This document shows positions 1 through 8,000 of a stretch of DNA of 14,515 nucleotides, one piece after another. Positions within the stretch are counted from its first letter, which is position 1. Every line of letters begins with the position of its first letter. A model generated the notes under the pieces. It made no database searches. It saw nothing but the letters and a program-made list of their open reading frames with translations, and was not told where the DNA came from. Source of the DNA: Colimorpha sp964483145. Lineage in GTDB: Bacteria > Bacteroidota > Bacteroidia > Bacteroidales > P3. Location of the stretch: contig CAZAAK010000062.1 in the NCBI GenBank assembly GCA_964483145.1, forward strand, positions 1 to 14,515, read 5' to 3'. The position numbers were made by a program, and so were the translations under genes.

Positions 1-105
1 TACTAGGCTTCGGGCTGGGTATTTATGCTCTTTTGAGTTTTACCGGACAGCAATACTTCGATAATAAAAAATCCCCGAACTTTATAGGATCGGGGATTTT
101 TTTTT
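1..105 (+). ncRNA. Possible 3' end of a structured small RNA
   Basis: The first 65 bases run directly into a strong terminator (66-105). No convincing protein end can be assigned: one frame stops at 4-6, another at 62-64, and the third reads through the terminator hairpin to a stop at 135-137. The stretch around 37-56 (TTTTACCGGACAGCAATA region) feels familiar to me as a recurrent sequence in Bacteroidales intergenic regions followed by a terminator. This would fit a conserved RNA such as the Bacteroidales-1 / 6S-like class. That resemblance is from memory only and is not verified. The alternative is the C-terminal end of a membrane protein, since the third frame reads LGFGLGIYALLSFTGQQYF. 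The feature is partial because the window starts inside it. Confidence 0.22.
66..105. terminator. Rho-independent terminator, probably bidirectional
   Basis: ATCCCCGA (71-78) pairs perfectly with TCGGGGAT (90-97) around an 11-nt loop. The stem is extended by A/T pairs, because five or more A precede it and nine T follow it (97-105). On the plus strand it ends whatever lies at 1-65. On the minus strand the A-run becomes a U-tract, so it can also stop the lipoprotein transcript whose stop codon is at 261. The roughly 155 bases between it and that stop codon hold nothing I recognise. Confidence 0.8.
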
Positions 106-260
106 CTTGCGCTCTAGGCATGTTGGGCAAAAGTTAGCCAAACCCAAGACGCCTAATGCTTGTTTTGTCTGCTATTCTCCGTAGTGCAAAAGGCCGATGA
201 GCCCTTGTCTATCTATACTTTTTGCAAATACGCACAACGATGAGTTGCAAATTCAATATG

Positions 261-1460
261 TTAGAAAAATATGTCATACATATAACTATTGTCCACCTCA
301 GCATCGTTGGTTACAAAAAGTGTTCCGTTGCTAAACTGGATTGTGGCGCCGTTGCTACCGCGTACGGCAGCAGCGTAGGCTTCAGCAGTGTGGGAGGTCT
401 CATTGGGCAGATAGGTAAAGGTGCCGTCTGTAGCAGTTGCAAAATTGATGTCGAGCATGTACTGGTAGTTGCGTTTGATTTGGGAGGTAGTTGAACTTTC
501 GTTGGAAACGAATACCAGATAAATTGTCTCACGAGTATTCTCTAAATAGGCATAAGTGACGGTCGCAACTTTAAATGTCTTGGTGTCTCCGTTCTCAATA
601 GGGGCGATGGGGGCAATGTGGGTAATATTAGTTGTTCCATTGGCATTGCCATTTGGGGAGGCAATATTTTCTGTAATAGTGTAGCCATAGTCATGATAAG
701 TCGCAGCAAATAGGGTGTCACGCATACCCGGGGCAACGGTTGAGTCCATAACCATTACTGGATGGTTGGGGTTGGTGTAGTCTAAGTGAGCGGAACCCCA
801 AAGTTTGTGGTTGCTGATAAAAACACTGGCAATAGGGGTCATACTAGGGCAGGTATTGCTGGTGCCGTAGGTTACGCCTGTTAGAGGGGCGAAGACAACG
901 TTAGCCCAATCCGGTCCGTAGCTGAAACGAGGGGAAAGGAAGGCGCAAGCATTGCGCAACTGCACTCTGCCGTGGAAGGTGGCAAGGTCAGTAATGCCGG
1001 CATACATGGGCCATAGGTAGTACGAAGTGTTATTATCAGCATAGGTTAAGCCATCAAATAACGGAAAAAATGCTGAGGATGGGAATGAGGCTTTGTACTG
1101 ACCGTTGGCGTCTCGGGTGAAAACAGCTGGGTACACAAAGTCATAGGCTCCGCTAGCAGAAATGTCAGCAGTGACGGAAACAAGGGGACTAAGGGAAAAA
1201 CTCGAACCAGGGTAGCTACTGGAGGCTATGGGGCTGACTGCACAGTATTCATTGTTGATAAGCATATAGTCTCCGATCTCGAACCAGATTCCGTTGTACG
1301 CACCGTTGAAACAATGCTTGCCCTCGCCTTGGATGTTGTCCATGCCCACACCAAAGGTAATCTTGTCGCCTTGGATGGTGTATCCGTTTCCGCTTTCTTC
1401 TTTGTTGCAGGCCGCTAGGAGCATTGCGCTGGCAGCCAAGAGAATAAATGTTCTTTTCAT
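261..1460 (-). CDS. Surface lipoprotein, fimbrillin-like (399 aa)
   Basis: The N-terminus MKRTFILLAASAMLLAAC is a lipoprotein signal peptide with lipobox LAAC, so Cys18 should be lipidated by the Lgt/LspA pathway. The residues just after it (C-N-K-E-E) match the K-(D/E)2 type of export signal described for surface-exposed Bacteroidota lipoproteins, so a cell-surface location is likely. The mature part is rich in beta-prone, Ser/Thr/Asn/Tyr segments. An early ITFGVGMD strand, a later 'WFEIGDYMLINNEY' segment and a late strand-rich 'RNYQYMLDINFA' segment are typical of fimbrillin/Mfa-like proteins, a large family of pilus subunits and related surface proteins. No catalytic motif is visible. It lies 18 bases after the 44-aa peptide gene and is probably transcribed with it from the promoter at 1726-1757. 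The lipoprotein call is strong. The fimbrillin assignment is by pattern only, and another surface beta-protein is possible. Confidence 0.8.
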   Translation of the reverse strand: MKRTFILLAASAMLLAACNKEESGNGYTIQGDKITFGVGMDNIQGEGKHCFNGAYNGIWFEIGDYMLINNEYCAVSPIASSSYPGSSFSLSPLVSVTADISASGAYDFVYPAVFTRDANGQYKASFPSSAFFPLFDGLTYADNNTSYYLWPMYAGITDLATFHGRVQLRNACAFLSPRFSYGPDWANVVFAPLTGVTYGTSNTCPSMTPIASVFISNHKLWGSAHLDYTNPNHPVMVMDSTVAPGMRDTLFAATYHDYGYTITENIASPNGNANGTTNITHIAPIAPIENGDTKTFKVATVTYAYLENTRETIYLVFVSNESSTTSQIKRNYQYMLDINFATATDGTFTYLPNETSHTAEAYAAAVRGSNGATIQFSNGTLFVTNDAEVDNSYMYDIFF

Positions 1461-1478
1461 GTTGGTTGTTTTTTAGGG

Positions 1479-1613
1479 TTAGAAACTGACAATGGTGCCT
1501 CCGTTTGTGATGGCTTCGGTGGCAAAATTGCTGATGCCAAAGCCGTTCTCAACGGCTACTGTTTTGACTTTTGTGTCAGGAGTCAAATAAACCTGCTTCT
1601 GGTTTTGTTCCAT
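1479..1613 (-). CDS. Small conserved-type peptide (44 aa) upstream of the lipoprotein
   Basis: An ATG at 1613-1611 opens a 44-codon frame ending in TAA at 1481-1479. The peptide begins MEQNQKQVYLTPDTKVKTVA, then runs VENGFGISNFATEAI and ends NGGTIVSF. It has no signal peptide and no cysteine. The ATG is preceded by an A/C-rich stretch (AACAACAAA), the usual start context in Bacteroidota, which rarely use Shine-Dalgarno sites. It is the first frame after a good promoter and sits 18 bases upstream of the lipoprotein ATG, which argues for a two-gene operon. The pattern 'YLTP...VKTVAVENGFGISN' resembles the short 'YxxPxxxVxxVxxE' peptides often found just before fimbrillin or lipoprotein genes in Bacteroidales. 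Their function is unknown to me. A leader-peptide role is possible. The protein-like composition and context support it as real. Confidence 0.7.
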   Translation of the reverse strand: MEQNQKQVYLTPDTKVKTVAVENGFGISNFATEAITNGGTIVSF

Positions 1614-1719
1614 TTTGTTGTTGTGTGTTTTTAATTAGGGCCCCTGTTTGCTCTTTTGCCGGCGCTTGCCGCGGGCGGGACCTATTCCCCCGTGCGCCGG
1701 TTGCGTTGTGTCTCGTTCG
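1614..1719 (-). promoter_or_regulatory. GC-rich structured 5' leader of the peptide-lipoprotein operon
   Basis: Between the predicted transcription start (about 1719) and the peptide ATG lies a leader of about 105 nt, much richer in G+C than its flanks. CCGGCGC (1659-1665) pairs perfectly with GCGCCGG (1694-1700). Inside this, GGGA (1677-1680) can pair with TCCC (1686-1689), giving a stacked hairpin. After it the leader becomes A-rich up to the ATG. Such a long folded leader before a 44-codon gene could control translation or transcript stability. No known riboswitch class is recognised. Confidence 0.4.
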
Positions 1720-1725
1720 ACGCTG

Positions 1726-1757
1726 CAAAGTTACAAACTTTTTTCAGATGCACCAAA
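1726..1757 (-). promoter_or_regulatory. Bacteroidota-type promoter for the peptide-lipoprotein operon
   Basis: On the minus strand the -7 element TAACTTTG (1733-1726, TANNTTTG consensus) is preceded by exactly 20 nt and then a -33 TTTG (1757-1754). Both elements and the spacing fit the major Bacteroidota sigma factor (sigma-ABfr). It faces the 44-aa peptide gene. The transcription start is inferred to be around 1719. Confidence 0.7.
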
Positions 1758-1793
1758 TATTTGTTCAAATAATTTCACTTTTAACTTTTCTGC

Positions 1794-1802
1794 GGGGGGG
1801 GG
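1794..1802. repeat. Homopolymer run of nine G
   Basis: Nine consecutive G on the plus strand (nine C on the minus strand) lie about 37 bases upstream of the -33 element of the peptide-lipoprotein promoter. A run of this length can slip during replication and change promoter activity. It is also error-prone in sequencing. It is not inside a supported gene. Confidence 0.6.
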
Positions 1803-1840
1803 TAAATTATTGATGCGAGCATATATCCACATACATCACA

Positions 1841-1872
1841 TGCGGCAAAACGTTCCCCACACTTTTGCCGCA
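1841..1872. repeat. Perfect 10-bp inverted repeat, 12-nt spacer
   Basis: TGCGGCAAAA (1841-1850) is the exact reverse complement of TTTTGCCGCA (1863-1872). Neither side is followed by a T-run, so it does not look like an intrinsic terminator. It lies between the terminator of the large adhesin gene and the promoter of the peptide-lipoprotein operon, about 85 bases upstream of that promoter. A regulator-binding palindrome or an RNA hairpin are the options. I see no gene in the rest of 1803-1984: the short frames there have no signal peptide, family motif or promoter. Confidence 0.5.
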
Positions 1873-1984
1873 GAAGTAAGTGCCACACCAAGCCCAGCGG
1901 GGGCTGCGTTGAGAACAAAGTGCGATTTTTAGGGGAATATCCAACTGGGCAATCTGTGCCACTGAATGCGGGCAGGACGGAAGA

Positions 1985-2030
1985 TGACAAAAACAAGAGG
2001 CAAACGCCCTCAAATGGGAGTTTGCCTCTT
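1985..2030 (-). terminator. Terminator after the large adhesin gene
   Basis: Read on the minus strand, AAGAGGCAAAC (2030-2020) pairs perfectly with GTTTGCCTCTT (2005-1995). The loop can pair further (GGG 2016-2018 with CCC 2007-2009). It is followed by the T-rich stretch TTGTTTTTGT. It starts 27 bases after the adhesin stop codon (2057) and is a classical intrinsic terminator. Confidence 0.8.
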
Positions 2031-2056
2031 GGCGGACTAGTTGAACTATGGTTGTG

Positions 2057-5000
2057 CTACTTCACCACCAGTTTGCGGGCTGCAGTGATATTGTCGCCCG
2101 TGATGCGGACGAAATAAGAGCCAGCGGGGAGGTTGTTGAGGTCTAGCTGGCAGGCAGGTCGGGATGTGGCGTCGGTAACGATGTGCTGGCGCAGGAGACG
2201 TCCGGTAACATCCATCAAAGCGATGACAGTGCGCCCGTGAACACCACTAAGGGTGACGGTAACTGCGTTATCGGCAGGGTTGGGGTAGAGTTGCAGTCGG
2301 CTGTCGTCGGCAATGTCGGAGAGTCCGCTGAAAGGTGTTTCGATAGAGATTTTGTTGGACCAGTGTTCACTGACAAAATTTTCGCCACAGATGGCGCGGA
2401 CGTAGATGTCGTAGTCTGTCTCGCCGGTGAGTCCTGTCAAGGTATAGGGGTGGTGGTCGACGGTAATGCTAGTGCCAGTACCTTCGGTAAAGCCCGCCAG
2501 ACCATATTGTATCTCCCATTCCTCGGCGCGGCCGCCTTCGCTCCAGTCAAGCACGACACTGTTACCCTGGAGGTTGCTATAGGTGAGGTTGGAGGCATCG
2601 GGGCAGTAGTCAGTGGTGAAGCTGATGGTGTCGCTCCAAGCACTAGGGTCGTCAAAGCCTTGGCAGGAGGCTTGCACAGCGGCATAGTAGGTAACATTGG
2701 CTTCGAGGTCGTTGACTGTTCCATTGTGGACGTAGCGGGTGAGGGTGCGGTCGTAGGAACTGTTAAAGACATGTAGGCGGTAACTGAGGTTGTTCTCCTC
2801 GGGATGCCAGTTGAAAGAGGCCTTGCGGTTGGTGAGCGAAGTAACCTCCAACCCCATAGGTGAGAGGCAGGGAATGTCGCTGGAGTTGAAGGTGCCCGTG
2901 TACCAGTTGGAAACACCTGTGGAGTCGCAATACTGCCGCACGCGGAAGACGTAATCGGTGTTGGGGTAGACGCTACTAATGGTGTAGAAGGTGTCGGTGA
3001 CGGTGGTGGCCTCGGTAATCCAACTGGAGGTTTCGGAACGGCGGTAGCCTATCTGATAGGCATCGGCAGTGTTGTACCAGCGCAGGGTGACGCCTGTGGA
3101 ACGGATAATCGGGTTGCGTACGATGGGCGTTGGGCAGGTGTTGGGCGGGCAAATTTCGACAACCATTTGGGTGCGATAGGCATTGATTTCGCTGTTGCCG
3201 GTATAGGTGGCAAGGGTCGAATCGGAGGAGGCATCGGGATTTTGGCTGTCGCTGTAGAGGGTAATGGCACGGCTGCCACTACAAGGGCTTACATAAAAGG
3301 TGCAAGAGCTGCTGTTGTAGTTGCCGCTGTTGTCGTCAACGGCAATGACTAGGTTGCTCGAGCCGTTGTATACAAATGAATAGTCTAGGATGAAACGGTT
3401 CCACCCCTGCTGGCAGTTGAGTGGCCCGGAATAGACCATTTGGAGCGTAGAGGGGTCGATGAGGTCGCTTTGGCTGGCAAAACTGCTGAGGGTGGTGTGG
3501 CCCATGTAGATGGTGCAGTTAGTCTTGGCTGTTGTTGCTGTGGAAGCAGCGTAGCGGAAGTTGATGGCGGAGATTTCGCCTCCACTGCCAAGCTCGTCGG
3601 CGGTGACAATCTGTTGAGAATAGGTATACCGGTAGTAGTTGGATACGGGCAGATTGCAGGAAGTGGTGGATGAGGTGTTGTCGCTGATGGTGTCGAGCTG
3701 GGCATCGTTGCAGATGAGAGTGGTGAAGGACCCTGCCAGAGAAAGTTGGGAACTGTCGGTGGGGCTGCAGAGGCGGCGCACATAGACGTTGTAGGTGGTG
3801 GAAGGGGTGAGGCCGGTGAGGTTGATACTATTGGTGTGGACCAGTTGGTTGGCCACGACAGTGCCGGTGGTGGTACGGCAGGTGACGCGGTAATCGCCAT
3901 AGTTGGGGCCGCGCCAAGTGACGGTGGCAGAGGCCATGGAAAGGTCGGTGGCGTGCACGCCGGCAGGGCGTGGGCAGGCAATGTAGTCAATGCTGATGTC
4001 GTCAACCGCACCGGGGCCGCCCACAAAGGTCCCCTCTAGCGAAGCCGTATTTTGGTTGAACCAATAAAATGCGATGCGGTGGACGCCGGTGAGGGTATCG
4101 AGAATAGCGCTATAGGTGTTCCAGTTTGTGCTGAGGCGTACGAAAGTTAGGTAGGTCATATCTTGCACATTGCCCCACGGAGTTTCAAGGCTCATGCTTG
4201 ACGGCAAAACCTCGGCGTTGGGGTCGACAAGGAATATCATCAGGCCATCGTAGCCGGCAGAGGTGGTGCCGCCAGCCTTAGCGCGGAAGGAAAGCAAGTA
4301 GCTAGAGTCGGCGGTGCCGAAATCGAAGTCGCGGTAGGCAGTAGCGTTGACTATTTCGGTGTTGCGGGTGGCGTAGGTAGCGCCGGAATCGGGTGAAACG
4401 AACATGGAGTAGCTACCAGTGGCATTGAGACCATTGGTGCCGTTGCCGGCAGCGGTGTCGCGGAACCAGTTGATGGTAGAGTTGGAAACGGTCTGCCAAT
4501 TATCCCATTCGGTGGAAGACTCAAAGTCGTAGAAGTAGGGCACCGTGGCAGGGTTTTGCAAGGTGACAAAGGTGTGGGGCGTGCGGCTCCACTCGGAGGT
4601 GTCGCCTGCGCCACAAATGCTACGGACATAGACATCATAGGTGGTGGAAGGTAGTAATCCGGTGATAGTGAAAGGAATGCTGCTAGTAGTGATGCGAGAG
4701 CCCGAACCGATATCAAAGCCGTGGAGGACCCACTCGACTTGATAGGCTATGGAAGTGTTTCGATCGTTCCAGGAGAGGTCGGCACTGTTGGAACGTACAT
4801 TGGAAGTAACAAGGTTGTTGGGTCGTTGGCAGTTGGGGATAAGCTCAATGGCAATGCTGTCGATATAGATGTAGTTGTAGTTGGCTCCGCCGGTTGCGGT
4901 GGAGACAAAGGTGACATACTGCCCGGCGCCAAGGACGCTTTCAAAGGCCACTTCGTAGTCGGCAGGCTCGCTGGAAAGGGTGATGGTGTCGACTGGGGTG

Positions 5001-8000
5001 AAGGTACTGATGTCACCGGCAACTGAGCTCAAGCCGATAATCAGGCTGTGGGAGTAGGATGTGGATGTGTTGCTGTTACTCCAAGCGCGGAAGACCGTTT
5101 GGATGATATTGCTAGGGTAGGAAATACTGTCGAGTTGGGGGAGTATGGCATAGACTTGATTGCTACCGTAGGAGTAGAGGTAGAGGGCATGACCAACAGC
5201 CGATCCGCTTCCGTTGGTAACATCTGTGATATAGGGGTAGTTGCTATAGCCTCCGCAGGACCAACAGGCGGGTCTGGCACCAATGCCTGTTCCCCATCCG
5301 TCAAAGTTTTGGGAGTAAGGCAAACTGTCGATGATGCCGCACTCGGTATTGAAAGTGTGGACGAAGGACCAGTTGGAGGTATCGCCAGAGCTGCAAAGCC
5401 CACGGACATAGACATCGTAGGGGCTGGAGTGGAGAAGCCCGTAGAGGTTGACGCTGTCGGTAGAACTGGTGACGGTGATACCGTTGCCGTGGCTGAAACC
5501 GGATGGACCGTATTCAATCAAGAAATAGTTGGCGGTGGAGTCGCTCCAATAAACTGTGGCGGTGGAAGTTGTGATGGATGAGACTGCAACATTGGTGGGC
5601 CTTGGGCAGGTAGGAAGGTAGCTAACCTCAATGTCGTCGACGTACATATAGTTGGTGCCGCCAGTAGCTGCAATGGCAATGTACCGGCCTGTGCCTCTGT
5701 AGGATGTGAGGGGTACTTCGAACATCTCCCAAACGTTGGTGGCCGATGGACTGACCGTGGCAACGGGAGAGAATGTAGAAAAGTTATCAGGGTCGGTCAT
5801 GATGCCTATTTGAATGGAGTAGTTGGCAGAAGTCTTGTAGGTAGCCAAGCTGATTTGAAGGGTGTCGGTAGGGGCATCAATAAGGGGTAGAGCCAAATAG
5901 GAGTAGTAGTTGCCGGAACTACAGAAGTACATGGATTTGGTTCCACTGAAACCGCGGGAAGCATGCAGGTAAGGATAATTGGTGTAGTTGTGGTTGGTGC
6001 CGCGATGCCAGCATTGGGCAACTTCCGAGCCAATAGTGGAGGGGGCTGTGAAATTCTCGAAATTCTCGGTGAAAGGCAGGTTGGCAACGGCTACGCATGG
6101 GGTTGTGAGGGACACCTGGGCATAGACGTTACCGTTGCCGCAGTCGGGTACCACGCGGATTTGGTATGTAGTCATGGGTGAGAGGGAGGTGAACTCATAT
6201 CGGTTGGTAGTAACTCCGGTGGCTTCGGTAGTCCAGGCGGTGTCGCCCTGTTCGCGGTATAGGATGTCCCAAGCATTCTCAGCGTTTCCGGCAATCCAGG
6301 AGAGTGTAACAGTGTCGACTTCGAGTCGGTCAATCAAGACGGTGGGGGCAGCACAGGTGTCGTATTGGGAGCATCCCAAGGTGTAGACAGTAATGGATGG
6401 ACGATATGTGCTGGTGGAACCATTGCCGCTAGTGGCGTTGGCAGGAGAGAATTGTTGGTTGTCCTGATAACGGTAGATGGTGCGGATGGCGGATGTGGCA
6501 GTGCTGTAGCCATGGAAATTGGAGGAAGAGTGGCTGGAACCGTTTGGCTGGTTCATTATGGTAGTGACGACAAGGCTGCTAGTGCCGTCCCATACAAAAG
6601 GTGTGGAAAAGTTGTAGTGGACTGTGCCGCTAGTGTTGAGCTGATGGGCTGTGGGCCCGTAGACAAGGTCCTGCGAACGTACGGGCACCATGTTGGCCGC
6701 ACTGGAGAAAGCCGTACGGTCGGAAGATGTGATATAGATGCTGAAAACTTTGGCATAAGACGAATTGTTAGTGAAGGAATAGTCCAACCCCGAAATCATG
6801 CCGGCGGAAATGCCCATGTCGTTGAGTTCGGCAGCAGTGTAGAGACTTTGGCACAGAGTATTGCCCCAGGATGAGTAGACGGGTACACCGGATATTTGGT
6901 TGGTCCCAGAACTGAAAACGTTGGTATCAGCCTGCGATGGGTCAACAACGGCACAAGGTAGGTTGTGTGTGGAAAAACAGATGCTGTCCCACGTGCTGAG
7001 GCTGTCGTTGGTGCAAAGGGTACGGATGAATGCCTTGTAGGAGTAGGCAGGTGTGAGGCCCGTAATCAGACAACGGAGGCTGTCTGTGGTGGTTTGGAAG
7101 AGAACTTCAGAGGTGTCGGCTGGGCGCACTTGAATTTGGAAACTGGCGGGTTGGCTGGGCGCGTTCTCCTGCACATCCCAAGTGAGGAGAGCACCGGTGG
7201 TGCCGACAGTGGCGGTGGTCAAATGGCTGACGGGGGAGCAGGCTGGGGTGCGCTCAATGAGGAATTCGTCGAGGTTGGCGTACCAGTTGCCCGTGGTGGA
7301 GCGGGCCAAAACAGCAATAAAGGAGCCATGACCGGTGTAGCTGTTCATGGGAACAACAAATTGCTCCCATTCGGTGGAGGTGATGTTGATGGTGGAGACG
7401 GGCGTAAAAGTGGTTACATCGGTAGGGTTGGTCATGATGCCTACCTCTAGTACGGGGCGGTAATTGGTGCTGGTAGCGCGGCCCCAAAAGGAGAGTTGCA
7501 GTTCACGGACGCTGGCAACAACGGTGTCGATGCCTGGAAGGGCAATACATTGGTAGGAACCATAGGATGGCACATATGTGGAGTTGTACCAATAGAGACT
7601 TTTGGAACCACCATTATGGGAATAGGTGGCGTTGTCGTATACATAGGGGTATCCGAAATAGGTAGTGCCGTTGTTGGTGCGTTTCCAACAATCGACAAAA
7701 CTGTCAAGATTGACGCCACCAGTGGTAGCGTTCTCAAAATCTTCGAAATAGGGCAATGAGTCGATAAAGTTACAAGGGGTGTGGACATGATAAATCAGGG
7801 CCATGCTGGTGTCGTAGTCGCTACAGACGGCTCTGACGTAGAGTGTGTAGCTAGTATTTGGTGTAAGGCCGGTGAGGGTAATGGTGGTGTCGGAAACGCT
7901 GTAGAGGGTGCCCTGACCGTGAATTTGGTCGGCGGAATCGGCTTTGACAACCCATGCTGTGGCACTGCCACCGCTATAGTCGGACCAGAAAAAATCGAAA

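Noticed and set aside
1571..2013. Frames of 65-94 codons on both strands in the gene-poor stretch
   Set aside because: They overlap one another, cross the promoter, G-run, palindrome and terminator, and show no protein family features.
2183..2776. 197-codon open frame on the plus strand
   Set aside because: It is antisense to the sorting-domain and FN3 part of the adhesin. Its Gly/Val/Asp-rich translation is what the complement of that coding bias gives, and it has no family motif or promoter.
3778..5430. Repeated DNA such as 'acatagacgt/atcgtaggtggtgg' at about 3781, 4627 and 5402
   Set aside because: These are the codons of the recurring FN3 'TTYDVYVR' strand, so they reflect domain duplication rather than a separate DNA repeat or CRISPR.
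3385..5581. Several other long frames (121-213 codons) overlapping the adhesin gene on both strands
   Set aside because: Pro/Ser/Thr-rich (same strand, wrong frame) or Gly/Val-rich (antisense) translations are shadows of the adhesin's repetitive codons.
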